Source of the DNA: Bacteroidales bacterium
Lineage (GTDB): Bacteria > Bacteroidota > Bacteroidia > Bacteroidales > UBA3663
Assembly (NCBI GenBank): GCA_017618715.1
Contig: JAFZTS010000045.1
Location: forward strand, 20,973 to 84,972
Reading direction: 5' to 3'
Length of the DNA stretch: 64,000 bases
Numbering within the stretch: the stretch's first letter is position 1; every line of letters starts with the position of its first letter. Below, one piece after another: positions 33,211-42,021 of this stretch. The position numbers and the translations under genes were made by a program. The notes beneath the pieces are model-generated. The model made no database searches, was not told the DNA's origin, and saw only the letters and a program-made list of their open reading frames with translations.

Positions 33211-34106
33211 AAAATATATCATCTTTCCTTATTGCTGTTCTTTGCGTCGTGTTCTGTTCGAATCAGGCTTGGGCGCAGATATCGTTCGGTAAAGACGGAC
33301 TTCGCTACCATGTGCTCGAAGGCCAGAATGTGAGTGTCTGCTTCGATGACGAGGATTCGCTTTTCCTTTCGGGCCGTGTGGAAATACCCGAACGGATTGT
33401 CAATCCTGCCGATGACATGGTATATAATGTTATTGCTATTGCCGACACTGCTTTCAAGGGTTGTGACCTCATTGATGTACTGGTGCTTCCAGCGAGTATC
33501 AAGTTCTTTGGGGCACATGCCATCGACCACTGCTTTAACCTGAAGGCTTACGAGGTTGCACAGGGTTCCACCACCTTCAAGACCATCGATGGAGTTCTCT
33601 TTTCGGCTGATGGCTCATGGCTGATCAGTTGTCCTACGGGCAAAGGTGGGGAATATAAGGTTCCTGCCGGTGTGAAGATGATGGCAGCTGCCGCCTTCTC
33701 CACTTGCAAGAACTTCCGTAAGGTTACCCTGCCCGAAGGTCTCAAGGAGGTGCCCGATTATGCATTCTATGAGTGCTGGAGCTTGGCTGAAGTGAATTTC
33801 CCCAGATCGCTCGAAAGGATTGGTGAATATGCTTTCGACGGCACAATCCTGCAGTTCTTGGTCTTTGACAGGAATCTGAAGAGCATTGGCAGCCACGCTT
33901 TCGACCGCACTTCGATGGTCGAGTGTATGTGTTACGGCAGCACACCTGCAGTAATGGGCGATGACGTGTTCGGAAACGATATGAACTATACACGCCTCTA
34001 CGTGCCCTCGGGAGCTACTGCACGGTATAAGAACACGGCATGGAGTATCTTCCCGACCATTTATGAGGGTCGTAGTTCACGTCGTTGGAAAAGCTCTAAT
34101 CGTTAA
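33207..34106 (+). CDS. Secreted BspA-like leucine-rich-repeat protein
   Basis: This 299-residue exported protein has a signal peptide (ending SNQAWAQ) and a run of LRR_5/BspA-type repeats over about 65-280. They are recognisable as AFKGCDLIDVLVLPASIKFFG, AFSTCKNFRKVTLPEGLKEVP, AFYECWSLAEVNFPRSLERIG and AFDGTILQFLVFDRNLKSIG. These repeats form a curved solenoid used for adhesion or protein binding on the surface of Bacteroidales. There is no recognisable surface-anchoring tail; it ends in SSRRWKSSNR. It lies 42 bases behind the OmpA gene and is followed by a terminator, so it closes the barrel-protein operon. Confidence 0.88.
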   Translation: MKNISSFLIAVLCVVFCSNQAWAQISFGKDGLRYHVLEGQNVSVCFDDEDSLFLSGRVEIPERIVNPADDMVYNVIAIADTAFKGCDLIDVLVLPASIKFFGAHAIDHCFNLKAYEVAQGSTTFKTIDGVLFSADGSWLISCPTGKGGEYKVPAGVKMMAAAAFSTCKNFRKVTLPEGLKEVPDYAFYECWSLAEVNFPRSLERIGEYAFDGTILQFLVFDRNLKSIGSHAFDRTSMVECMCYGSTPAVMGDDVFGNDMNYTRLYVPSGATARYKNTAWSIFPTIYEGRSSRRWKSSNR

Positions 34107-34126
34107 ATCGTTTTTTCTCCCGAAAT

Positions 34127-34173
34127 AAAGGGGCATTGGAGTACTGTCACAGGTTCTTCAGTGCCCTTTTAAG
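34127..34173 (+). terminator. Rho-independent terminator after the leucine-rich-repeat gene
   Basis: Arms 34127-34141 and 34156-34170 pair over 15 positions with a few G-T pairs (AAAGGGGCATTGGAG with CTTCAGTGCCCTTTT) and end in T residues. Confidence 0.65.
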
Positions 34174-34210
34174 AAACAATACTTTCCCACACAAATAACT
34201 CATTATATAA

Positions 34211-35575
34211 ATGATACTTCGCGCTACCGAGAGTCCTGTCCTTATCCATGAAGCAGAACGTTGTGCATTGGCTATATTACCTTCCGTCTGTTCGTCGGAC
34301 GATGTGAGTGCTTTGTATCAACGACTTGTTTCTCTTGGTGCACAATGGGTATTCGTGCAGCTTTATCCAGGGACGATAGAGATTACCGTTCAGGAGTTGC
34401 ATCGCATGCTGTCCGTCATGAAGGATACAGGAAGAAGGATGCTATACACCGACTTTCGTCAAGCTGATGAACGTTGTGAGTGCATCGATTATCATGAGGG
34501 TTCGTTGCGCGATGACTTCGATTTTGGTCCTGCTGTCTTGCTCAATGTGGAGACTTTTGATAAGGTAGATGCCTCGAAATATTATAGGTTCGCTGCTTTT
34601 TATGACCTGCGTCTCCAGAGTTGCGGATGTGTTCCTTTCCTGCCGTTTCATTTGAATGAGTATCTCTACACGTTCTTTCCCGCTTCAAAGGAGGGCGTTT
34701 CGCAGTTCGACTACGTCAATCCCCGTAATCGTGAAGTACAGCTTGAATATGAAGCAGCATTGACCCATTGGTTGAAGACGAATGGAGGACTGATCAATTC
34801 TGGTGGCCTTAAGCATGCAGAAGCTTTGATTATGGAAGAAGGCCGACCACTGGCAAGCGTGGTTATCCCTGTCTATAATCGTGTAGGCACCATAGGTGAT
34901 GCGGTACGTTCGGCACTTCAACAGGAGACGAGTTTCGAATACAATGTCATCGTGGTAGATAATCATAGTACCGATGGAACCACTGCGGTTCTTGCCGAAT
35001 TGGCAGAGCAGGATCATCGCGTCGTTCATCTCATTCCCGAAGAGGATACACTTCTCATCGGAGGATGTTGGAACAAGGCTGTCAGTTCGCCCTATTGCGG
35101 GCAGTTTGTCGTGCAACTCGATAGTGACGACATGTATTCTGGCCCAAATACCTTACAGTGGATGGTCGATGCCTTCAAAGAACAGGATTGCATGGCCGTG
35201 GTTGGCAGTTATCGCCTCACCGACTTTGACCTGAACGAACTACCTCCTGGCATTATTGACCACCGTGAATGGACCCCAGAAAACGGAATGAATAATGCTC
35301 TTCGTATCAACGGATTGGGTGCACCCCGTGCGTTCCGTCGTGACCTCTTGCTCAAGTATCCTTTGCCAAATACGAGCTATGGCGAGGACTATGCGGCAAT
35401 GCTTCGTATCACACGCGAGTTTCGTTTGGGCCGCATTTACGAGTCGCTTTACGACTGCCGTCGTTGGAGTGGTAATAGTGATGCAGCGCTGAGCCGCGAG
35501 AAGATAAACCGCAATAATCTTTACAAGGACCGCATCCGTACCATAGAACTTGTGGCACGTCGAAGCCTCCAATGA
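34211..35575 (+). CDS. Family 2 glycosyltransferase with a ~210-residue N-terminal extension
   Basis: This 454-residue protein has a GT-A fold domain from about residue 216 ([22 protein letters not shown]), with the acceptor-side [10 protein letters not shown] and the metal-binding QLDSDDMY near 310. It ends close to the catalytic domain without membrane helices. The first 210 residues do not look like a transferase: they contain [24 protein letters not shown] and [19 protein letters not shown], and I cannot assign a domain. Its stop overlaps the start of the next gene (ATGA), so it is translationally coupled to the DUF4922-SpoIID fusion. The coupling suggests both act in one surface-glycan or cell-wall pathway, which is inference. 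Confidence 0.85.
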   Translation: MILRATESPVLIHEAERCALAILPSVCSSDDVSALYQRLVSLGAQWVFVQLYPGTIEITVQELHRMLSVMKDTGRRMLYTDFRQADERCECIDYHEGSLRDDFDFGPAVLLNVETFDKVDASKYYRFAAFYDLRLQSCGCVPFLPFHLNEYLYTFFPASKEGVSQFDYVNPRNREVQLEYEAALTHWLKTNGGLINSGGLKHAEALIMEEGRPLASVVIPVYNRVGTIGDAVRSALQQETSFEYNVIVVDNHSTDGTTAVLAELAEQDHRVVHLIPEEDTLLIGGCWNKAVSSPYCGQFVVQLDSDDMYSGPNTLQWMVDAFKEQDCMAVVGSYRLTDFDLNELPPGIIDHREWTPENGMNNALRINGLGAPRAFRRDLLLKYPLPNTSYGEDYAAMLRITREFRLGRIYESLYDCRRWSGNSDAALSREKINRNNLYKDRIRTIELVARRSLQ

Positions 35576-37647
35576 AAAACCAACAACCTATCATGCTTGA
35601 CCTGAATATACTTTTTGAACAACAATTGGCCCAATGGCCTGAATGCCGTGAACGCTATGAGCAGCTATCGAACGCAGGACATCGCAGTCTTGTACTCGAT
35701 GGCCGCGAGTACATGCTATCGTTCAATCCGGGACGTTCGAAAAGCGCAAAGGCCCTCATCGTGAACGGAAAACCAATGACAATGAGAGTTGAGCAAAAGG
35801 ATGAGGAGAGACCCTGTTTCCTTTGCGAAGATGCTTTACCTGCACAACAGCTTCGCCTTGCTGTTGATACTATGCCCTTGCATCATCAGTATCTGGTGGC
35901 TGTTAACCCTTTCCCAATTGTGGATCATCACTTCACGATTATCTGCAAAGAACATATTCGTCAGGATTTCAAGGGCAGGATGTGGGATATGGCTTTTTTT
36001 GCTGACCTTTTCCCCGATTATCTCATCTTCTTCAATGGAGCCTGCTCGGGAGCCAGCGCACCCGACCATTTGCATTTTCAGGCGGTGCCCAAAAGATGCG
36101 TTCCGTTGATCAGTTGGAGTGAAGACATCCGAACTCAGTTGGGCGTAACCCAGCATGTGCCTTCTGTTGAGGATTCCGATCACAAAAACATCGTTACATG
36201 GACCGAAGGCAGCGTGGCCTATTGGTTGTTGATCGATCGAAAAGCACATCGTCCTTCGCAGTATTTCTTGGCTGATAATAATCCTGATAAAGTTGTTTTC
36301 AGTCCAGCAAGCTTGGAGTTCTGTGGGTTGATTCCTCTATGCAGAGAAGAGGATTTTGTCAAGTTGACGCCCGAAATCCTTCGTGACATGATGAACCAGT
36401 GTTACAAGGTTGAGCCCATGCTGCATGTAGGTGTGATGGAAGGCAAAAAGATCCTTTTTTCTGCTGACGAACGTGTTCATGCGATGCATTATGTGGGAGA
36501 AGATCGTATGAAGGATGTGATGGACTATAGTTCCAATCGTGCAGAACTTCAGGAGATGAACGAGTATTGGACTCATACCGAGCCTTTCACTCTCGAAGGT
36601 GTTACGATTGGGAAACAGTTCCATTGGCAACAACGTGAGGACCAGGTGTTCCGTGGTTCTCTGCATATCATTGCACGAGAAGGAATGCTGCACGCCATCA
36701 ATCTCGTTCCCGTTGAGCAGTATCTGGCCAGCGTGATTTCGTCTGAGATGGCCGCCACAAACAGTCTGGAACTTCTCAAGGCTCATGCCATCATCAGTCG
36801 CAGTTGGGTATTGAGGCAGATACGTCACAACGAAGCAACCACTCAGTCACACAACGAGTCAAACGCGCAATCTCAATATCTCATCAAATATTGGGATCAC
36901 ACTGACCACAAACTTTACGATGTCTGTGCCGACGACCATTGCCAACGTTATCAAGGCATCACACGTCAGGTTTCACCGCTCGTCGAAGAGGCTGTCCAGG
37001 CGACACGTGGAATTGTGATGATCGATACTGATGGCGAGATTTGTGATGCCCGTTTCAGCAAATGCTGCGGTGGACGCACCGAATTATTCAGTACCTGCTG
37101 GCAGGATGTTGATTTTGACTATCTGCGTGCCGTTGACGATCCGTATTGTTCTCCTGCGTTCATTGAAACACTCCCCGGCGGAATATGGGAAGTCCTGAAA
37201 CAGGTGTTAAACAACTACGATCAGCAGACCATCGATTTCCACGATTGGCAAATGGATTATTCACAGGAGGAATTATCCGAGTTGATCGAACAAAAGATAT
37301 CCTTGGGATTGGGCACGATAAAACATCTTGTCCCTGTCGAAAGGGGAGCATCGGGAAGAATCAAGTTGTTGAAGATTGTCGGTAGTGCGAAGACAATCGT
37401 GATAGGGAAGGAGTTGCTGATACGCAAGGCTCTCTCCACGAGCCATCTTTATAGTTCGTGGTTCGATGTTGAAGAACAAACTTCTCGCGAAGATGGAAAG
37501 ACGCACTTCGTCCTCAAAGGTCACGGTTGGGGACACGGCGTAGGTCTCTGCCAGATTGGTGCAGCCGCAATGGCAATCAAAGGCTTCAAGGCTGAAGAAA
37601 TACTTGCCCATTATTATCCTGGTGCACGTTTGACTTCACTCTATTAA
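35572..37647 (+). CDS. DUF4922 (HIT/GalT-like) and SpoIID/LytB fusion protein
   Basis: This 691-residue two-domain protein has, at residues 1 to about 325, the DUF4922 type. It has a CFLCED zinc-like pair (Cys82, Cys85) and the HIT/galactose-1-phosphate-uridylyltransferase style triad DHLHFQ (His166, His168, Gln170), so it is probably a nucleotide-sugar phosphorylase or transferase. Residues about 335-691 are a SpoIID domain: [15 protein letters not shown] with the catalytic-type Glu392, [23 protein letters not shown] and the closing [18 protein letters not shown]. SpoIID proteins cleave denuded or modified peptidoglycan glycan strands. No signal peptide is visible, which is puzzling for a wall enzyme. 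The gene overlaps the upstream glycosyltransferase. Confidence 0.88.
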   Translation: MKNQQPIMLDLNILFEQQLAQWPECRERYEQLSNAGHRSLVLDGREYMLSFNPGRSKSAKALIVNGKPMTMRVEQKDEERPCFLCEDALPAQQLRLAVDTMPLHHQYLVAVNPFPIVDHHFTIICKEHIRQDFKGRMWDMAFFADLFPDYLIFFNGACSGASAPDHLHFQAVPKRCVPLISWSEDIRTQLGVTQHVPSVEDSDHKNIVTWTEGSVAYWLLIDRKAHRPSQYFLADNNPDKVVFSPASLEFCGLIPLCREEDFVKLTPEILRDMMNQCYKVEPMLHVGVMEGKKILFSADERVHAMHYVGEDRMKDVMDYSSNRAELQEMNEYWTHTEPFTLEGVTIGKQFHWQQREDQVFRGSLHIIAREGMLHAINLVPVEQYLASVISSEMAATNSLELLKAHAIISRSWVLRQIRHNEATTQSHNESNAQSQYLIKYWDHTDHKLYDVCADDHCQRYQGITRQVSPLVEEAVQATRGIVMIDTDGEICDARFSKCCGGRTELFSTCWQDVDFDYLRAVDDPYCSPAFIETLPGGIWEVLKQVLNNYDQQTIDFHDWQMDYSQEELSELIEQKISLGLGTIKHLVPVERGASGRIKLLKIVGSAKTIVIGKELLIRKALSTSHLYSSWFDVEEQTSREDGKTHFVLKGHGWGHGVGLCQIGAAAMAIKGFKAEEILAHYYPGARLTSLY

Positions 37648-37681
37648 TTGTTAATTGTTAATTATTCATTGTTAATTGCTT
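37644..37681. repeat. TTAATTGT-type intergenic repeat
   Basis: The gap between the fusion gene and the DUF695 gene consists of degenerate copies of TTAATTGT/TTATTCATTG. A shorter relative (ATTGTTAATTGACAAT) lies at 38917-38932 between the next two genes. Such AT-rich motifs are common between Bacteroidales genes. Confidence 0.6.
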
Positions 37682-38119
37682 ATGCAACTTTCAGACAAAT
37701 GGTTCACTGCTATTTCGCAGAACGAAGATAACACAATTACCTATATCTCGGGACGTTCCGATATCGATGCTTGGATTCTGCAGGGTAAGATGAAGGAGCG
37801 CATCGAGGTTAGTTGGCATTACGAGAAAGACGAACAAGGTTTGCCCTCAAATGACAAGGAAGCCCAGATCATGGAGGCTGTGCAGGATCGTTTGCAAGCT
37901 GCCATGGAGAAGGACAAACTTGCCATTATGACAGGCGTATATACTGGTCAAGGCAAGCGCGACATGATATTCATTTGTCGCAACAACAAGGCCTTTGGCG
38001 AACGCCTCAATGAAGCATTGGCCGGTCTTCCCGAATTACCCATCACCATCTATGCCGAATTAGATCCCGAGAACGAAGAGTATAAGTCGCTCCTCGAAAT
38101 CAAGGGTGAAGAGGATTGA
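37682..38119 (+). CDS. DUF695-type protein
   Basis: This 145-residue soluble protein matches the DUF695 pattern: DKWFTAISQNEDNTITYISGR at the start, RIEVSWHYEKDEQGLPS in the middle, then EAVQDRLQAAMEKDKLAIMTGVYTGQGKRDMIFICR and an acidic end. The function of DUF695 is not known. The ATG at 37682 is preferred over a TTG two codons upstream. Its stop overlaps a TTG of the next gene, and the genes from 34211 to 39857 run in one direction with small gaps, so they are probably one transcript. Confidence 0.8.
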   Translation: MQLSDKWFTAISQNEDNTITYISGRSDIDAWILQGKMKERIEVSWHYEKDEQGLPSNDKEAQIMEAVQDRLQAAMEKDKLAIMTGVYTGQGKRDMIFICRNNKAFGERLNEALAGLPELPITIYAELDPENEEYKSLLEIKGEED

Positions 38120-38124
38120 ATAAT

Positions 38125-38928
38125 ATGAAAGTAACCATCTTAGGAAGTGGCACGAGCATCGGTGTGCCTATGCCGACCTGCAAGTGTGAGGTCTGCTTAA
38201 GCAAGGATCCGCATGACAACCGCTTGCGTTGCAGTGCATTGGTTCATACCGACGATGACAAGGACATCCTCATCGATTGTGGTCCCGATTTCCGCATTCA
38301 GTCGTTGCGCGCCGATATCACTAAACTTGATGCGCTCTTGCTTACGCACAATCATTTCGACCATTGCTATGGTCTCGATGATTTGCGTCCTTGGGCCTAT
38401 TGGACACCGCTCCAGACGTATGCCGACAAGGGGATGAGCCAGTCGCTGCTCACACGATGGGATTATATCTTCGTTCATCAATATCCTGGCGTTCCCAAGC
38501 TCGTGCTTCATACCGTGCATCCAAGTCAAGGCGATGTATTTCATGTGGGAGAGACAGAAATAACGCCTATTCGTTGCTATCATGGACAATTGCCCATACT
38601 TGGTTATCGCATCGGTTCCCTTGGTTATATCACCGATTGTACAAAGATCCATGAGCGAGACCTTCCGAAACTTGTAGGTGTTGATACGCTGATCATCGAT
38701 GCTTTGCGTTGGACGGAGCATCCGACCCATTACAGCGTGGCACAGGCAATGGTTATCGTGGAGCATCTCAAGCCGCGTCAGACATTCTTCACCCACATGA
38801 GCCATGACATGGGTCTTCATGCTGATTTTGAGCAAAGACTGAGCCAGGAACTCTCCAAACTATTCCCTCAGGAACTCCTTGACACAATTCATTTGTCCTA
38901 CGATCAACAGGAGATAATTGTTAATTGA
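38125..38928 (+). CDS. Metallo-beta-lactamase-fold hydrolase (PhnP-like)
   Basis: This 267-residue hydrolase has the metal site LLLTHNHFDHCYGLDD (H-x-H-x-D-H), the early zinc-finger-like CKCEVC (about 20-25) typical of the PhnP/lipoate-synthase-associated group, DCGPDF, and later YITDCTKIHERD and FFTHMSHDMGLH. PhnP hydrolyses cyclic phosphodiesters of ribose. Related proteins act on other phosphodiesters, so the substrate is uncertain, and no phn genes are nearby. The ATG at 38125 is taken as start; a TTG three codons earlier overlaps the previous stop. The next gene (miaA) begins only 2 bases after its stop. Confidence 0.85.
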   Translation: MKVTILGSGTSIGVPMPTCKCEVCLSKDPHDNRLRCSALVHTDDDKDILIDCGPDFRIQSLRADITKLDALLLTHNHFDHCYGLDDLRPWAYWTPLQTYADKGMSQSLLTRWDYIFVHQYPGVPKLVLHTVHPSQGDVFHVGETEITPIRCYHGQLPILGYRIGSLGYITDCTKIHERDLPKLVGVDTLIIDALRWTEHPTHYSVAQAMVIVEHLKPRQTFFTHMSHDMGLHADFEQRLSQELSKLFPQELLDTIHLSYDQQEIIVN

Positions 38929-38930
38929 CA

Positions 38931-39857
38931 ATGATTACAATAGTTGGCCCTACTGCTAGTGGAAAGACACGACTGGCTGTTGATGTTGCCTTGGCATACG
39001 ATACCGAGGTGATATCGGCTGATTCGCGTCAGGTCTATCGTGACATGACGCTTGGAACCGGCAAGGATCTTGAGGACTATTTGGTCCGCGATACCGAAGG
39101 CAACGTCATCAAGGAGGTGAAATGCCATCTTATCGACATTCGAGAGCCAGGTTACAAATATTCTATTTATGAGTTTCAGCGCGACTTCCATCGTGTTTAT
39201 GACGACATGCTGAGTCGTGGATTTTTGCCTGTGATGTGTGGAGGATCGGGTCTTTATGTCGAGTCGATACTGCGAGGCTACGAAATGCATGAGGTGCCTG
39301 AGAATCCCGAACTTCGCAAGCGCCTTGAAGATAAATCCTTGGAAGAACTTACCGAAATCCTCAAGACATACAAGACCCTTCACAATCAAACAGATACTGA
39401 TACCAGGAAACGAGCCATTCGCGAGATAGAGATACGTGACTATTACTGCACACATGCCGAGCAACTTACAGGCTATCCTGCAATAAAGAGCCTCGTGGTC
39501 GGAACCGAAGTGGATCGTGATGTGCGTCGTGAACGTATATCACGCCGTTTGCGCGAACGTCTCGATGCAGGCATGGTCGATGAAGTGCGCTATCTATTGG
39601 AAAATCGCCACATCCCACCGCAAGATCTGATTTACTACGGCCTCGAATACAAATACCTTACCCTCTATCTCATAGGCGAACTATCCTACGACGAGATGGT
39701 TCGTCAGCTCGAAATCGCCATTCATCAGTTCGCCAAGCGCCAAATGACCTGGTTCCGTGGCATGGAACGTCGCGGCATCCCCATCCACTGGATTCCACCG
39801 ACCTCTCCCGCGAAGAGAAAGTTGCTCGTGTTCAAGAACTATATAAAGTATTTTTAG
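38931..39857 (+). CDS. miaA: tRNA dimethylallyltransferase
   Basis: MiaA adds a dimethylallyl group to A37 of tRNAs reading UNN codons. This 308-residue form has the P-loop GPTASGKT (7-14), SADSRQVYRDM with the catalytic Asp, the conserved GGSGLYVESIL, and the C-terminal QFAKRQMTWFRG contact region. The segment TLGTGKDLEDYL replaces the more common DIGTAKP-type motif, which marks the second MiaA type carried by many Bacteroidales beside the canonical one. The ATG at 38931 is preferred to the TTG at 38925. It ends the plus-strand operon that starts at 34211. Confidence 0.93.
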   Translation: MITIVGPTASGKTRLAVDVALAYDTEVISADSRQVYRDMTLGTGKDLEDYLVRDTEGNVIKEVKCHLIDIREPGYKYSIYEFQRDFHRVYDDMLSRGFLPVMCGGSGLYVESILRGYEMHEVPENPELRKRLEDKSLEELTEILKTYKTLHNQTDTDTRKRAIREIEIRDYYCTHAEQLTGYPAIKSLVVGTEVDRDVRRERISRRLRERLDAGMVDEVRYLLENRHIPPQDLIYYGLEYKYLTLYLIGELSYDEMVRQLEIAIHQFAKRQMTWFRGMERRGIPIHWIPPTSPAKRKLLVFKNYIKYF

Positions 39858-39929
39858 GATAGATTGTGTAGTTTTTGGGGTAAGTACTATCAGTAGTTGT
39901 TATTTATAAGTAATTTATTCTTCCAGAAT

Positions 39930-39978
39930 AACCCGACCGCCCAAGCGTTACATATATATACGCTTGGGCGGTCGGGTT
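39930..39978. repeat. 19-bp perfect inverted repeat (GC-rich stem-loop)
   Basis: AACCCGACCGCCCAAGCGT (39930-39948) is repeated exactly in inverse complement at 39960-39978, around an 11-base AT loop. Neither side has a T run, so it does not look like a standard terminator, although its place between convergent genes would suit one. In DNA it could extrude as a cruciform. Confidence 0.85.
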
Positions 39979-40040
39979 GGAAATGGTCATCAAATTCTCG
40001 TTGGAACAGTTTTTGAATGCTTATTGATAGAAAATGTTGT

Positions 40041-40362
40041 GATTGCACTGCCTGGAACCATTTAAAGCAATTACGTGCTGAGATCGTATTATTTGTTACC
40101 AACCATTGCAATCTTGGGATGAAGCTTGCATTACTTGTTATGAACCATTGCAATTTTGCCACAAGATTGCACTACTTGTTACCAACCAGTACAATCTCAC
40201 GCTGCGATTGCACTACTTGTTACCAACCAGTACAATCTCACACTGCGATTGCATTACTTGTTACCAACCAGTGCAATCTCGCGCTGCGATTGCATTACTT
40301 GGTACCAAGTAGTACAATCTCGCGATATGGACTGCATTACTTGTTACCAAGTAGTGCAATCC
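40041..40362. repeat. Array of eight 41/42-bp palindromic repeats
   Basis: Units start at 40041, 40082, 40124, 40165, 40206, 40247, 40288 and 40330, so the period is 41 or 42 bases. Each contains an imperfect palindrome of about 32 bases of the form GATTGCANTACTTG/TTACCA-ACCAGTNCAATC, with a spacer of about 9-10 bases rich in CTCGCGCTGC. Unit 7 is the most symmetrical, with the perfect 14-base core ACTTGGTACCAAGT and outer arms differing only at positions that would form G-T pairs. Units 4-6 are nearly identical and units 1-3 have drifted. The whole gap 39858-40389 is otherwise non-coding and lies between miaA and the GH3 gene. Confidence 0.9.
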
Positions 40363-40389
40363 CCAAAATAAATGGCGTTTCTATCGAAA

Positions 40390-41967
40390 TCAAAGACTTG
40401 TCCCATTATTCATCGAAATCAGCTCCTCCAAATAACTGCGGGAGTTGCTGAGACGAGGGATTTTCAGTTGGCCACCGAGCTTGCCTTTCTTAAGGGTGAG
40501 CCAATCGGTGAAGAGGCCGGGACGAGCCACGATAAGTTCCAGTCTGTCGAGGAATATGCCCTTGTATCGCTTGGCCTCGTAATCAGAATTGACCTCCTGA
40601 AGATGCTTATCGAGGCGTTCGGCGAAGTCTTCCATGTCGCGAGGTGCTTGTGCGAATTCAATGATCCAAGTGTGACGGGCCTTTGCCCCGTGAGCTACAT
40701 CATTCTTATCGAGTACGGCGAAGGTGGGTGCGGCAGTATAATCGAGGATGCGTGCACCCGTTTCGTTGCATGTTTTTGCCAACGCTTCGTCGGCATTGCT
40801 CACCATCAGTTCTTCGCCAAATGCGTTGATGAAGGCTTTGGTACGACCGGTGATGAAGAACTTGTAGGGGTCGCGCTGCGTGAAACGGACGGTATCGCCG
40901 ATGATATATCGCCAAAGGCCTGGTGTAGAAATGACCATGGCGTAATTTTTTCCCAATTCCACCTCGGTCAAGGGAACGGCGTGCATCGTGGTACTTCCTT
41001 CCTCAAATTCGTCCATTGGGATAAATTCGTAGAAGATCTTGTTGTCGATGACGAGTTGAAGGTCGTGGCTGTCCCAAGAGGACTGTACGCCGAAGAAGCC
41101 TTCCGAGGCGTTATAGGTCTCAAGGTAGTGCATCTTATCCGAAGGAATGAGCTGCTTGTACTGCTCGCGATAGGGAGTGAAGGCGATGCCTCCATGGAAG
41201 AAACACTCAAGATTAGGCCAAACTTCTGTGATGTCCTTTTTCCCTGTTTCGGCAAGAATGTTCTTCAACACGCCCATCATCCACGACGGAACGCCCGAGA
41301 TATTGGTCACGTTGACATTCTTGGTGGTGGCGCAAAGAGCCTTGAGTTTTGCTTCCCATTCGCCCATCAAGGCCACTTCCTTGCTTGGGGTACGGATAAA
41401 GTTGACGGCAGGTGTTACGTTTTGTATCAAAGTGGCCGAAAGGTCGCCCGCATGGATACCTTTGGGCAAAGGCTCGTTGCTGAATGAACCTCCAAGGATA
41501 AGTCCTTTGCCACTGAAGATTTTTGATTCGGGATTGAGGGCAAGATATATGACCATCGAATCGGTAGCTCCACGATAATGGCAGAGTTTCAGTCCCTCAT
41601 CGGTGACGGGAATGTATTTCGACTTGTCGGATGTGGTTCCCGATGATTTGGCAAACCATCGGCAAAGCCCTGGCCATAGTACGTCAGTTTCGCCTTGCAC
41701 CATGCGTTCGATCCATGGTTTCTGCTGATCGTAGTTCGAAAGTGGAACACGTTCGGCAAAGATGCGATAGTCGGCCTTGTCTTTTTGACCTTCTTCCTTG
41801 AGCATGGTGGAAAAGCCATGCTGACGACCAAAGTCTGTGTCCTTGGCACGACCAATCAGCCATGCCAGCTGTTCCTGCTGAAGCTCGTGTGTATGTGTAG
41901 CATAACGTTCGAGCTGCTTATATCGCCGCTCGAACGCCAGTTTGTATATGAGTCTTGTTAGGTTCAC
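40390..41967 (-). CDS. GH3-family acyl-acid-amido synthetase-like protein
   Basis: This 525-residue protein of the GH3 family (ANL superfamily) adenylates carboxylic acids and, in plants, joins them to amino acids. The ATP-binding motif is RWFAKSSGTTSDKSKYIPVT (about 105-124). Other landmarks are NVTNISGVPSWMMGVL, EVWPNLECFFHGG, YNASEGFFG and GLWRYIIGDTVRF. Bacterial members in Bacteroidales are common, but their acyl substrate and amine acceptor are not known to me. There is no signal peptide. It lies 42 bases behind topA on the minus strand, so it is probably the last gene of a TPR-topA-GH3 unit. Confidence 0.9.
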   Translation of the reverse strand: MNLTRLIYKLAFERRYKQLERYATHTHELQQEQLAWLIGRAKDTDFGRQHGFSTMLKEEGQKDKADYRIFAERVPLSNYDQQKPWIERMVQGETDVLWPGLCRWFAKSSGTTSDKSKYIPVTDEGLKLCHYRGATDSMVIYLALNPESKIFSGKGLILGGSFSNEPLPKGIHAGDLSATLIQNVTPAVNFIRTPSKEVALMGEWEAKLKALCATTKNVNVTNISGVPSWMMGVLKNILAETGKKDITEVWPNLECFFHGGIAFTPYREQYKQLIPSDKMHYLETYNASEGFFGVQSSWDSHDLQLVIDNKIFYEFIPMDEFEEGSTTMHAVPLTEVELGKNYAMVISTPGLWRYIIGDTVRFTQRDPYKFFITGRTKAFINAFGEELMVSNADEALAKTCNETGARILDYTAAPTFAVLDKNDVAHGAKARHTWIIEFAQAPRDMEDFAERLDKHLQEVNSDYEAKRYKGIFLDRLELIVARPGLFTDWLTLKKGKLGGQLKIPRLSNSRSYLEELISMNNGTSL

Positions 41968-41987
41968 GATGCAAGAGATGGGGTTTG

Positions 41988-42021
41988 AATGCTTTGAGGT
42001 TTAGAGGGATTAAGAGGGATT
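41988..42021. repeat. Short intergenic GAGGGATTAA-type repeat spanning the topA stop
   Basis: The sequence TTTGAGGTTTAGAGGGATTAAGAGGGATTGG is a run of similar 9-10 base units. The topA stop codon (42010-42012) falls inside it, so the last codons of topA derive from the repeat. Confidence 0.45.

Noticed and set aside
40041..40362. Possible CRISPR array
   Set aside because: The 9-10 base spacers are far too short and are themselves similar from unit to unit, the repeat is a long palindrome, and no cas genes are in the window.
40017..40451. Repeat-encoded Cys/Leu-rich protein of 144 residues
   Set aside because: The reading is open in all three frames only because the repeat unit lacks stops. 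There is no promoter, signal peptide or non-repeat domain to support a gene.
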